From Entonaema liquescens (taxonomy: Eukaryota; Ascomycota; Sordariomycetes; Xylariales; Xylariaceae): DNA of 64,000 nucleotides. The stretch covers positions 1,612,001 to 1,676,000 of the forward strand of contig CADCSX010000006.1 of NCBI GenBank assembly GCA_902805475.1. Direction: 5' to 3'. Of the stretch, positions 43,802-54,902 are shown in pieces (position 1 is the stretch's first letter; every line of letters begins with the position of its first letter). The notes beneath the pieces were generated by a model, which searched no databases, was not told the origin of the DNA, and was given only the letters and a program-made list of their open reading frames with translations. Both the position numbers and the translations under genes were made by a program.

Positions 43802-45281
43802 ATGATGCCTAGACGCTCTATCTTAGCAGCTACGACTGGTATCTTGACAGCCTCAATTGCCTTAGCCCCGCCGGTCTTGGAAGTCGTTCAGATTGAAACA
43901 ACTCCCAATGGCTTCACGAATTCACCAAGAGGATGGAACTCTTTCGGTATACAGGCCAACCCCGAAACCACACCCGACTTTTCACTCAACCAGACAGGAG
44001 TGATAAGCCAATGTGACGTGCTCGCGAAAACTACCGCACTTAAAGATGCTGGGTACCTATATTGTAGTCTCGATTCCGGATGGTCTGTAGGTGACAATGG
44101 CGATGAGTTCGGACGTATCATCTATGATTCATCTATCTTCAATATTCCGAGCTTGGCTAGTCACTTACACGCCGAAGGTCTACTCCTTGGTGTTTATGTC
44201 GTGCCCGGAGCTTTTATCGCTGACGAGGCGAAAACGATATTTGGGACGAGCGTCACCATCGGCTCAGTGTGCTCTGGTGACAATGGCCTAGCTCGCTGCG
44301 ACTTTGATTATTCTCAACCAGCCGTACAAGAATGGCACAATTCCGTTGTGAATCAATTTGCTTCCTGGTGAGTTCCCAGATTGAAGGTGAAACACAGTTA
44401 CTTGAAGCTAAGACGTCAACCAAAGGGGTGTCGACTTCATCAAGCTTGATTTCATAACACCGGGTTCCCCATCAAACGGCGTAAACTTACCCCCTGATTT
44501 GAGTGGCGAGGTTATTGCGTATCACAATGCTATTGCACGGTCGGGTCGAGAAATCCGTCTGGACATTTCGTGGAAGCTGGACCGTTCGCGGGAATATTTC
44601 GATATCTGGGAGACGAACGCCGACTCTATGCGCATCGACCAAGATATTAATAACGGCGGAGAGTCCACATTTGTCTCCTGGGAAGTCGTCCAGAGGGCCA
44701 TTGACAACTACCGACAGTACATCACCACTGTAATGGAATATAACACCACTTTAACCATATACCCCGATATGGATAACCTATTTGTAGGCAATCCTGCCTC
44801 AATATCGGGCGTGACGGATGACAAGCGCCAGACCATTATGACACACTGGCTCGGAGCTGGTGCTAATCTTATTATCGGCTCTGATTTGACTAGCCTTGAC
44901 GATTTCGGGCTCAATCTCTTGACGAACTCAGGCGCTATTGCAATTGCGGATTTCACCTCTCGATACCCGATGCAACCCCGCAACCCAGGGACCGGCTTGC
45001 CCAGCTCCCAACAGTTACAGGCTTGGATCGCTGGTCCCGACGCGTCAGGAGCAGCTGTGGTGGTGATAACTAACTACGGCCCAGACGAAGGTCAGGGTGG
45101 TTTTGGGATCTCGTTGTCAGGAGTGCAAACTGTTAGTGTGTCGTGGGATGATCTTGGAATCAGTGGTACGTTTGGAGTTCATGACGTATGGGCTAATAAG
45201 GACCTAGGGGCTGAGAGTTCGGGCCTGACGGTGCAGCTTGGGGAGGGGCAGAGTGTTCTATACAAACTGGCTCAAGCATAA
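43802..45281 (+). CDS. Secreted GH27 alpha-galactosidase-like glycoside hydrolase, 473 aa
   Basis: Two exons: 43802-44367 and 44426-45281; the 58-nt intron splits a Trp codon (phase 2). The N-terminus is a signal peptide (MPRRSILAATTGILTASIALA). GH27 marks: PRGWNSFGIQANP near the start, YCSLDSGWSV, the nucleophile strand GVDFIKLDFITPGSP (Asp in KLD), LDISWKLDRS, and a probable acid/base Asp in SMRIDQDINNGG. A C-terminal beta-sandwich (ISLSGVQTVSVSW) ends the protein. It resembles the fungal alpha-galactosidase A group, which cleaves terminal alpha-galactose from plant galactomannans and raffinose sugars outside the cell. The exact specificity cannot be set from sequence. Confidence 0.92.
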
Positions 45282-45836
45282 ACAATGAGAAACAATGGGA
45301 GCCATAAGATTCTTAGTCCCTTGACTTACGATGAATCAATCGTCTAAACACTTGTGACATGGCATGCATTTCGTGATACCAACGTAAATAGGAGGTTAAT
45401 GCTTAGACAAAAGTCACGAGTAAAATTGTATTATTCTCTTAATGGAATAATTGGAAGTACTCGTATGAGAGGAAAGTCACGAGAATAATCTTTTCAGTGA
45501 CAGTAATTAGAGCAAACAAGGCGGGTTAGTTCAACGCATGAAATAGGAGAAGCTTTAAGAATGGTATTCAATTATTATATAATACGCGGAAGAGGTGTTA
45601 AAGAGACTTGTTCCAGCCAATCAAACACCCTCAAACAGAGTTGGAGATTTGGAGGTCTCCAAGTTGATGTACATATGCTCCATAAAAATAATTGTTCGCT
45701 AGTGAGAATATTGCAATACGGGGTATTCCAGCGTTAAGGACACTTCCGAGACGAGAGGAAAAAATAGAAAAAAAAAATAGAAAAAATAGTAGCATCGAAT
45801 TTACATATCAATTGATGATATTCTTCAAAAATCAAC
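45282..45836. other. Intergenic region
   Basis: AT-rich flank between the GH27 gene and tRNA-Pro, including a short A-rich stretch at 45759-45790. A run of T on the tRNA strand here (from about 45790 down to 45760) could serve as Pol III terminator. Confidence 0.5.
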
Positions 45837-45951
45837 GGGCTCAACCGGGATTCGAACCCGGGACCACTCACATTCTCAAATCTCTTAAGAGAGATTGGGT
45901 GTAGAATGTATCTATCCCGAAGCGAGTATCTTACCACTGGACCATTGAGCC
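45837..45951 (-). tRNA. tRNA-Pro (CGG), with 43-nt intron
   Basis: Read on the minus strand. The acceptor arms GGCTCAA and TTGAGCC pair perfectly over 7 bp. The D-arm is TGGTCCAGTGGTAAGATA, the T-arm CCGGG-TTCGAAT-CCCGG is intact, and the anticodon stem CTCGC pairs with GTGAG. The loop TTCGGG gives anticodon CGG. An intron follows position 37, the canonical site, and is 43 nt long (about 45914 to 45872), with an internal CTCTCTTAAGAGA hairpin that can extend the anticodon helix. The discriminator base is C, as in yeast tRNA-Pro. It decodes CCG proline codons. The mature length is 72 nt. Confidence 0.93.
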
Positions 45952-46619
45952 GCCATCTTTATGAATGCTTAATTCTGATTGGATAGAGCTATTCCTTTTT
46001 GTTTAAGCATATAACTGTACTACTCTAATGTGGGTCTATTTTATCTTGTTAAGTCCATCAATTACTTAAAACCTGCTATGCAACTAACTTGATATAGAGG
46101 TTAGGTACATGTAGTTTTGATCCACTACGGATTGGGGTAACATCCATCTGACCCCTTCTGCACGGGGACCTGGCTTGTGATAGTTTAGGTAAAGCGTAAG
46201 TACGAAAGGGTGGACTTTCCCCAAGATTGAGGCCATACGTAATATATGTATTTCTCTATGGTCATACTTCTTTGCCTTTACATTTTATCTAACGTGACTT
46301 TTTACTTCAGCTGCAAGTTGCACCACTTCCAAACCACTTTTCAGATCATATCATCCAACCAGCTGCGCCTCTCTCTTTAACCTTTATATTCTATTTTATA
46401 TGACGCGCTTTCGTTGATCTTCTTCTATTGAACTCGCCCCTGTTGTTTAACACAGGGTCTCGAGTTCGTCAATAACAAATTTCCCAATTCATAAGCTGAT
46501 ACTACGTAACAAGGTCCCCGGTCATATTTTTTTTTTAATCCAGTTAAGACTCAACACTCATCTATTATAAACGACGATGCTTTTCTCGCTCGACTCGGTT
46601 TCCTTTGGTTCGACATAAA
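45952..46619. other. Intergenic region (tRNA upstream / RBR promoter)
   Basis: Pyrimidine-rich promoter-like sequence before the RBR gene with a T9-10 run near 46528. No ORF of note. Confidence 0.5.
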
Positions 46620-48601
46620 ATGTTTCTCTCGAGCTTCCTCGGTACCTCATCCGGGAGGAGGGGCTCCTTTAAATCGAGCAGGTCAAAACCATCCAAACGT
46701 TCTCCGGATGTTTCCCCGTCACGCCCGCGAAACCTTACCTCCTCTTTTCCCGACTATCTTTTCGACGAGTCTCAACTCCAGCCCGCTGGTCAACCGCCAC
46801 CGGATGTTCTCGATCTAAACGAGAACCTCGAAAGGCTCGCCGCCATATTTCCCGATATCCAAGTCGAAGTCTTTCGGGAGATGCTTGCATCCTTTTCCGA
46901 AGAGTCGCGGTTGTTCATCATCACGGATAAGTTGTTGAAGAACCCCGGCGAATTCGTTAAAGGGCGGCGGAGGGCTGGCGATTATACAGGCACCGACGCG
47001 AATACGCTAGTCGCACGAACTGAGGCAGTCAGAACGGCGGAATATAAGAAGGCGGTCCGTGCCCTGGCGGCGCATGAGTTTAAGGGGTTATTATCTAGAT
47101 CTTCCATTAACGCCGTATTGTCTGAGTTCAATTATTCGTACCTCGACGCGCGACAGACCCTCGTGGATTTGTCTTCCAAGACGTGGAAGTTCACCATATC
47201 TTCCTTCCTTTTCGTCGCAAGCCTGTGACGTCTGCTGAAGCAGAAACGCATCCCCTGATTGTATGGAAGTCCGCCGATGATGGGTCGATGGTCCCAGCGA
47301 TAAAGACGACAGGTAGTGCCGAATTGGACAGAGAGCTGTTTGAAGAGCTTATAATACCATTAAAAGACCGCGAGCAACGATTGAGAGCGGAAAAAGATCG
47401 CGCCATGGCCGTCTCGCTGCTTACGGAGGACGCTGAAGCGCATGAAGCAATGTTTGAGTGCAGCTGCTGCTATTCGGACGTAATTTTTGAAGAGATCACT
47501 ACCTGTACTACCGAAGCGCATATAGTGTGCTTTAACTGCGTTCGGCATTCTATCACCGAGGCGGTTTTCGGGCAGGGATGGCAACGTAGCATTGAGAAGG
47601 AAACAGGCGCTCTTCGGTGCCCTGCCGTAGCATCGGTGGAGTGTCGAAGCTGCGTTTCGCCGGAGCACATCCGTCGAGCTATGCAAGCGGAGAAAAATGG
47701 AGATGAGATTATACGCAAACTTGACCAACGGCTGGCAGAGCACGGTTTATTGTCTAGTGGCTTACCTCTGATCCGATGCCCCTTCTGCACCTACGCCGAA
47801 GTCGACGATCTATACATGCCAGCCTGCGTGCGCAGACCCAAGATCCGCGCCAGCAATATACCAAACTTTATCTTCTTCTTTATTTTCTTAATCTTATCCC
47901 CCCTTTTAGTTCCCGCTCTCATACTAGCGGTGGCTTTCGCTATTCCATGCTTGAATCGTTCATTTAGGGACTATGTGTCCTGGCATTTAAGAGCAGCCAT
48001 CATGAGGTATCAGCGTCGCCGTCGCGGGTTAAGATTCAACTGCCAGAACCCAACCTGCAAACGCTCATCTTGCTTGTCATGCTCGAAAGCATGGGTAGAT
48101 ATCCACGTCTGCCACGAATCATCTCTTGTCGCTCTGCGCACGCAGGTGGAGCAGGCCATGTCTATGGCGATTAAACGTGTCTGTCCCCGATGCCATACCT
48201 CATTCGTCAAGACAGCTGGGTGCAACAAGTTGACCTGTCCCTGTGGCTACAAGATGTGTTATGTCTGTCGAAAAAATATTGGTACTCCGAACGAGGGTTA
48301 CCAGCATTTTTGTCAACATTTTAGGCCTGAGGGCGACGGCCGACAGTGTGGGGAGTGTAATAAGTGTAACTTGTGGGAGGCTGAGAATACCGAGGAAATA
48401 CTCCGCAAAGCCAAGATAGAAGCGGAGCGAAAATGGAGGGAATCAGAAAGACGGGAACTGTCTGATGCAGAGAAGGCGTATCTCGAAGATGGCGTAGGCA
48501 GTTTTGATCGAGATAAGGGTCTAGGTCGGCTACTTCCGGGCGGTAAGGTCCCAAGCGTTGAAGAATTTTGTGATTTCATTATAGAGACCTTGTTTGTATA
48601 G
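46620..48601 (+). CDS. RBR-type (RING-IBR-RING) E3 ubiquitin ligase with membrane segments; apparent 1-nt frame break
   Basis: The start ATG at 46620 begins MFLSSFLGTSSGRRGSFKS. The first part reads in one frame to 47213 (...TWKFTISSFLF) and the rest in another from 47213 (RRKPVTSAEAETHPL...) to 48601. One missing base in CTTTTCGTCGC would rejoin them, giving about 660 aa. No splice pair spans the site. The RBR module is clear: RING1 from CSCCYSDVIFEEITTC (about 280), IBR with CQNPTCKRSSCLSCSKAW, and RING2 CPRCHTSFVKTAGCNKLTC (about 520), where the final Cys of GCNKLTC is the expected catalytic thioester residue. Between RING1 and IBR lies a hydrophobic stretch (IPNFIFFFIFLILSPLL and VPALILAVAFAI, about 416-446), probably two membrane passes. 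The ligase is thus likely membrane-bound. Partner and substrate are unknown. Confidence 0.82.
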
Positions 48602-49411
48602 CGGGACGGATTATGTTTGGCATGGAGTTTTGGTAAAAAGGAGCATTGTCTGGGTTATCGACTGAACCTCTCCTCGGAGTCCAACTTCGAAAGGAAACCT
48701 CGCATTGGGAATAGGCGTCTGAGGAAACATATCGATCATATGATAGGGAAAGGGGTAGGAGGCCATCTATATGTTATACCCATTAGCAGCATCGTACATG
48801 CAACTATTTGTCACGGGCTACGGTCCCTAGTAATACTACTGTACGCAATGATTTTATCATCATCTTGAAATAAGTGTCTATTCGTACAACTTACTACCAT
48901 CGCTACGATCCCTGGATCTACGGGGCGACTATATTAGGTACTTAAGGTTCTTTTTAAATTAGGACTAGATATTAGTTACCTTGTTCACCTATCATCTAGA
49001 TTTTGTATATATGAAAGGGCTACTCATTCGTATGATCTGAGCACACTAAATAGAGTAAATACAAAACGCAGGCAACATAAACAAGCAGACTAATTCACTT
49101 TATGGATGAAGAAATTTCGGAAATATAACAAACTTGCATTCCGTACGTGGACCACTCCACTCCAAACTGAAAAAAATGCCATGTTCCGAGTTAAGCTACA
49201 TACGTACATCATCTTTTTACAGCGACGCCCAATCTGACGAACCTCGAAAGGAAAAGCAAATAGATAAACTCCCAATGCTAACAATATTAAATGGTCACTT
49301 GTATCATCTCATCTTATCTCGTCTCGTCTTACTTCGGCTCGTACACCCACGCTCTGCCCACCATATCGCCCATCCACAACCACAACCAGCCGACCCCTTT
49401 CCCAGTGGGAT
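48602..49411. other. Intergenic region
   Basis: Convergent 3' flanks of the RBR and FOX2 genes. AT-rich; open frames lack domains. Confidence 0.5.
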
Positions 49412-52400
49412 TCACAACTTCCCACCGGCACCCCCGGGGATGAGCTCGGCCGCGGCGCCAGATATGGCCAGACGGCCCGTCTCCTTGACCTTGGTCTGGA
49501 AGACGACCTTGGAGGGGCCTTCCTTCCACATCTCGGTGACGAGGGTCTGGCCGGGCACCACGGTGCCGGCGAAGCGCACCTTGACGTTGCGGAAGGGGCC
49601 GAATTTCTCGTAGACCGCCTTGGCTGCTACGCCCATCGAGCACAGCCCGTGTAGGATGGGGACCTTGAATCCACCCATCTTGGCGAAGCTCGGGTCGATG
49701 TGGAGAGGGCTAATAATGCAATTAGTCTTAGGATCGCTAAGGTTGAGAAGGGGGAAATAAACTTACTTGTAGTCGCCGCTGAGTCGGTAGACGGCAGCCT
49801 GTTCCTCCGTTGTCTGGGACTCAACGATGATATCCGGGTGTCTCTTCGGCGGAGCATTAGCAGCAGTAGCCGCGCCCCGATCAGCAGGTTTCTTCTGACC
49901 GCCAAAGCCGCCGCAGCCCCTGAGGAAGACAGTGGCCTCGTTGTAGAAGAGCTCTTCATTGGTCTCGGCGTTTACGGTGGTAACACCGTACTTGAGGATG
50001 GCGGCGTTGCTCTTGTCCACGACCTCGATTAGCTTACCGAAGTTCTTGGTCCGAGCCGCTGTCGGGATCGGGTATTTCTTGATCTCGAGGTACTGCTCTC
50101 CGTGCAGCAACATCATGGGCGAGAAGTTGGGCACCAACTCGTCCATACTAAAAGGCATGCTGGTGTCGAACTGTGGGATCACACCATATGTCGGTAACAA
50201 CTGGAAGTTCTCATGACCCTCGAACACATACTGTAGCTCAGTCCTCTTAGCGCCAACGCCTAGGTTGTAGAGCATACTGTCACGCTCCGTGTAAGTGAAC
50301 TCCGTAGGTTGGGACTTAGCGGCCAAAGCATTCTTTTGGGCTTCGAGATACTTGTTACTCTCCGAGGGAGCCTAAGCAGAAAGCGAGAAGTCAACATCAA
50401 TAGTTCATTCGTTTGCTAGACTAAAACATATTACATAGGTATATATACATGATAGTCCGAGCATAAGGACATCAAAGAAAGAGGGCTCATCATACCTTAG
50501 ATGCCCCTCGCTTGTTTTCCATGTTGGCCATGATCTTTGCTATCGAGTCTTGGGCCTTCTCGGGGTGGTCTGCTCGGCCGTCGTCAAAGTCGACGATCTT
50601 GGCCCAGTTCTTGGCAACCTCTTCGGGAACCAGCTTAACGTCTACCGGGAAGCCAACGCCTCCTGTCCGCTGCCACCTTGTCCGACCACACCAACCGCTG
50701 CCTACTTCGTACAAGTAGCCTGTGGGGTTCTTGGGCACCTTGTCACTGCAGAGAGCAAGAACAAGAGGAGCAATGTAGTCGGGCTTGAAGGCCTGGACTA
50801 GTTCCTCTGGTAATATGGTTCGGGTCATGGCGGTTCCGGCATTAGGGGCAATGGTGTTGCAGTAGATGTTGTACTTGGCACCCTCAAGAGCGATAGTGCG
50901 CGAGAATCCGAGGATACCACATTTCTAGTATTCGTTAGCTTCGCTTGATTCGTTTCGTCAATACTGCGCATTTCACTTACCGCTGCCGCATAGTTAGCTT
51001 GTCCAAAGTTGCCGTAGATACCGCTGGTCGACGTAGTGTTTACAATACGTCCATACTTCTGCTTAAGGAAGTAGGGCCAAGCTGCCTTGGTAACCTTGTA
51101 TGTGCTTCGGAGGTGGACATTCAGGACGGGATCCCAAAGACTATCGTCCATGTTGCTGAATGCCTTGTCTCGGAGGATACCAGCATTGTTGATAATGATA
51201 TCAATACGACCGAAGCCGTCAATGGCGGCCTGGACGACTTTGTCACCCTCTTCAGAAGACGCCTTGACACCGACTGCCTTACCACCCAATTTCCTAATCT
51301 CGCCAACAACGGTATCCGGATCCACCAAGTCGTTCACAACAACTGATGCGCCATGCTTGGCAAAAGCAAGACAGTAGGCACGTCCAATACCAGCACCGCC
51401 ACCCGTGACCAAGGCCACACGACCGGTGAAATCTAACTTCTCACCTTGCTCGTTCGGACCGAGCTTCAACGACTCTTCAAGGAGACCTAAGAAGTCGTTG
51501 GGGCCAGTCGGGTATTGAGGGTTTGAGAAGTCAACAACCTTGTCCCATTTCTTAAGAATGGCGCCCGGTGTATAACTATCGTCTGCCTTCAGGAGAAGAC
51601 CGCTTGACCTCTCCCACCTCAACTTCGCAACGTGGCCACCTCCGACTTCATAAATGCCACCGTTCTCCTTGGTGTTGCTCTTGTGAACTAGGACGGCGAC
51701 GAGAGGGACAACCCATTCAGGCTTTAGGTTTTCCAGGACATCCGGAGGCATGACGGTCTGGGTCATGCGGCTCGCGGCTATGGGGGCAATGACGTTGGAG
51801 ATGATGTTGTACTTGGCGCCCTCCTTAGCGAGAGTCTCGGTGAAGCCGACCATGGCCAGCTTAGCAGCTGAATAGTTGGCTTGACCGAAGCTACCGAATA
51901 AACCGGCAGCGGAGGCGGTGTTGATGACGCGACCGTACTTCTGCTTGCGGAAATGAGGCCAGGCAGCACGTGCGCACTTGTAAGAGCCCTTGACGTGCAC
52001 CTTAATGACCAAGTCCCAGTCCTGATCCGTCATGTTCTTGAAGCTGATGTCTCGTAAGATACCGGCGTTGTTGAGTAGGATATCGATTCGGCCGAAAGAC
52101 TTAATGGCGGTCTCGATGATTTTCTCGCCATTCTCGACGCTGTCGTAGTTGGCCACAGCCTGGCCACCAGCGGCTTTAATCTCGTCTACGACTACATCGG
52201 CAGCCTATGATCGCAGGATACATGTTAGCCAACACACGTTGATTCCTAACGTGATTGAAAGATGGTTCAAAGTCTTGTTTACCTTTGTAGAGTTGCCATC
52301 CCCCTTAAATGAACCTCCGAGGTCATTGACAACGACCTTAGCTCCTCTGGAAGCGAAGAATGTAGCATATGCCTTGCCCAAGCCACCACCAGCGCCGGTG

Positions 52401-52441
52401 ACGACAACGACTTGGTCGTCAAAGCGCAATTCGCTTGCCAT
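49412..52441 (-). CDS. fox2: Peroxisomal multifunctional beta-oxidation enzyme (MFE-2), 904 aa
   Basis: Five exons: 52441-52283, 52204-50981, 50924-50496, 50371-49767 and 49709-49412, total 2715 nt, all in phase. It contains two tandem SDR (3R-hydroxyacyl-CoA dehydrogenase) domains: cofactor motifs VVVTGAGGGLGKA (about residue 13) and ALVTGGGAGIGRA (about 318), each with its YxxxK (ANYSAAK, ANYAAAK). The C-terminal hotdog/MaoC enoyl-CoA hydratase-2 domain has the motif LSGDYNPLHIDPSFAK. The enzyme hydrates 2E-enoyl-CoA and oxidises 3R-hydroxyacyl-CoA in peroxisomal fatty-acid beta-oxidation. The C-terminus is GKL rather than SKL, a permissive PTS1. Length is typical for fungal FOX2. The yeast protein has the same architecture. 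Confidence 0.96.
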
Positions 52442-53663
52442 CGTGCCGTTCTGGGAGCTGTGAAGTATAAGGGGATTAAGGGCTAATTAAGGGGGGAAAT
52501 TTCAATGGTAAATAATACAGTTGTTGGGTTGGAGATGGCAGCTTCTAATACACAATTGACATTTCCCAAGGGGAAAGCAGAACTTAATGATGGAAAAGCT
52601 GACTTAACTACGAAGTACGGGATGATAGGTCTAAGTTCCCAATAATAAAGAGTTGGCCAATGTGCCGCATTTGAACTCCGGCTATTCAGCCGAGGCAGCT
52701 TTTCGCATGAGCTTTGCCAGGAATGCCGAGGGGCCCCAGATTATCCACTTTTTCAATCGACCGGGCAATAGCTGGTCCACTATACTTAATTCGGTATAGT
52801 CCCTCGGACTTAGTAACCCTGCTTCTACCTTCTACCCCATACTTCTCCCTTCGCACCTTCTTAGGGAGACGCGTTCACATGTCGAGAAACTTTCTTGACT
52901 CTTAAATGCTTACGGTCCCAGTATGAGGTCATGCGTACGTTAAATTCGTTGCGCTTTCTGTATCACTATCACGTGTACTATTATGTCTATGTCAGCTCCC
53001 AAGTTGTTTATACTGTACTGTTAACTAGGTAGATTTATTTGAAAGTCTTCTTCTAATCAAGTCGTCCATATAAATGCTAGACCCCGAGATTCTGGGATTA
53101 CCTAATGCCGCAAGTAATTAGCCGTGTAAGTCAGCACTTGAAGAAGAGCCGAATTTCTTAAATTGCCGCTCTACAGGATATTGGACTATTAGATACTCTC
53201 AATTCAAGACTTATCTGAGATAATTCTAGTATCCGGTTGTTGCAAGCCAGATTGAAAGCAGATGAATATATACTTATAACAACTATATACTATACACTAT
53301 ACTATATACTAGCTAAAAGTCTAACTTATTCAAATAAATCTATTGGTCTGTACAAAGTCAACCTACCGATCGCATCTGATCCCGCTGAACCAAAATCAAA
53401 CTCCCCCGCATTTCCCCATCCCCACTACAAAACTAGCCCGGGAAAGCTGATGCTAATAATACTTGCTTTCTAATATTCTATCTGCCTAGGTAACTTAACT
53501 ATGCACCCTTAAAACGTGCTCTTTGGAAATCTCATGCATGTAATCCCGTTGGGGTAAATAGACGTTAAGCGGCCGAATAACCGAATATACAGAACCTGCA
53601 AGGTACACCCCAAACCCGACCACAAGTATCACAGGCAAGACAGACTAAGAAAGCCTTAACACA
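52442..53663. other. Intergenic region (divergent FOX2 / glycerate kinase promoters)
   Basis: 1.2 kb between divergent starts. The 53230-53320 stretch is AT-rich with TATACTA repeats. No gene supported. Confidence 0.5.
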
Positions 53664-54633
53664 ATGTCTACAACGGAGATAATCGACGACAAGAGTCCCA
53701 TATGCATACCCTTTATATCGGCCCGGTATCAAATTTATAGCGCCTCTAACCCTACTCGACCCTTTATAATCGGGCTGAACGGCGTACAAGGCGCCGGAAA
53801 GACAACCCTGGTCAAAGCCCTTGCCTCGAGGCTACAAAATAGTCTAAACCTACAAACCTTGGTCTGCAGTATTGATGATTTCTACTTGCGGCATGAAGAT
53901 CAAAAAGCACTGGCAGAGTCTCACCCGGACAACTTGTTAGTCCAGGTCCGAGGCGAGCCAGGTACGACAATTTAGCTTGCTCCCAAAATTATATGTTCTT
54001 ATAAGACTATTTGTTTTTATTGGTTTCTAATGCTATGGCTATGTAGGTACACATGACATGAGCTTGGCTCGAGATTTCTTCACAGCTTTATGTGAGGGTC
54101 GGCCGGTCAAGGTACCTCAATATGACAAATCTGCCTACTCGGGCCAGGGTGATAGGGTTCCGGAATCGCAATGGGAAACAGTAAACGGCCCGGGTCAACC
54201 CAAGATTCAGGTAGTCATCTTCGAGGGTTGGTGTGTTGGCTTTCGGTATTTGAGTCCTGAAGAGTTGTCACTCAAGTGGAATTCGCCAAGCAAAACGCTA
54301 CATCGACACACTCTAGACCACCTGAGTTTCGTCAATGAGCGTCTCCGTGACTACGATACTATCACAGACACGTTCAATGCATTCATCCACATCGATGCCG
54401 AAGATATCGAGTGGGTGTACGACTGGAGGTTAGAACAGGAAGCCATGTTGCGGAAGGAGAGAGGGACAGGTATGACGGACGAGCAAGTTGTCAAGTTCGT
54501 CGATGCCTATTATCCCGCGTATGAACTCTTCTCCAATAAGCTGAGAGATGGACTGTTCACCGACAAAACAAGATGTCAGTTGAGGCTGATTGTCGGTAAA
54601 GACAGAAAAGTCAAGCGGACAGTCATCATTTGA
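53664..54633 (+). CDS. D-glycerate 3-kinase family P-loop kinase (TDA10-like), 294 aa
   Basis: Two exons: 53664-53961 and 54047-54633; the intron is 85 nt with a TTTCTAATG branch and joins in phase 1 to give RGEPGTHDMSLARDFF, a continuous family block. Walker A is GLNGVQGAGKTTL at about residue 37, followed by the IDDFYLRHEDQ strand typical of the family, YDKSAYSGQGDR and VVIFEGWCVGFR (Walker B region). Members phosphorylate glycerate in plants; the yeast counterpart Tda10 is an ATP-binding protein of unclear substrate. There is no targeting signal, so it is likely cytosolic. The final RTVII ends directly before a stop and the ECM11 gene lies convergently downstream. Confidence 0.9.
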
Positions 54634-54902
54634 TGCGCGAGTAAGCGAGTATCTTACCAAGTAGCCTGACTCACTTAATGTGCACAAGCCCGATAGCATC
54701 ATTTTCGCCGGATATAGAACACCGGTTTTGAAAGCGCAGACGTAGTAGCTCCGGTCCATGTTATAGCAACAGCAATTCCATAGCCCAAGCTAACGCACAG
54801 CCCTATATTCTTCCCTTTTAAAAGAGTTCGTAAAAGTCCATCAGCAACAAGCTCTCTGTCGCGGAGAGCCTGTCTCTGATACCGCGTGTTTTCTGAGTCG
54901 TT

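Noticed and set aside
29726..45281. Secondary-metabolite cluster hypothesis (CmcJ-like, beta-lactamase-fold, MFS)
   Set aside because: No polyketide, peptide or terpene synthase lies in the window and the MFS gene is about 15 kb away behind housekeeping genes.
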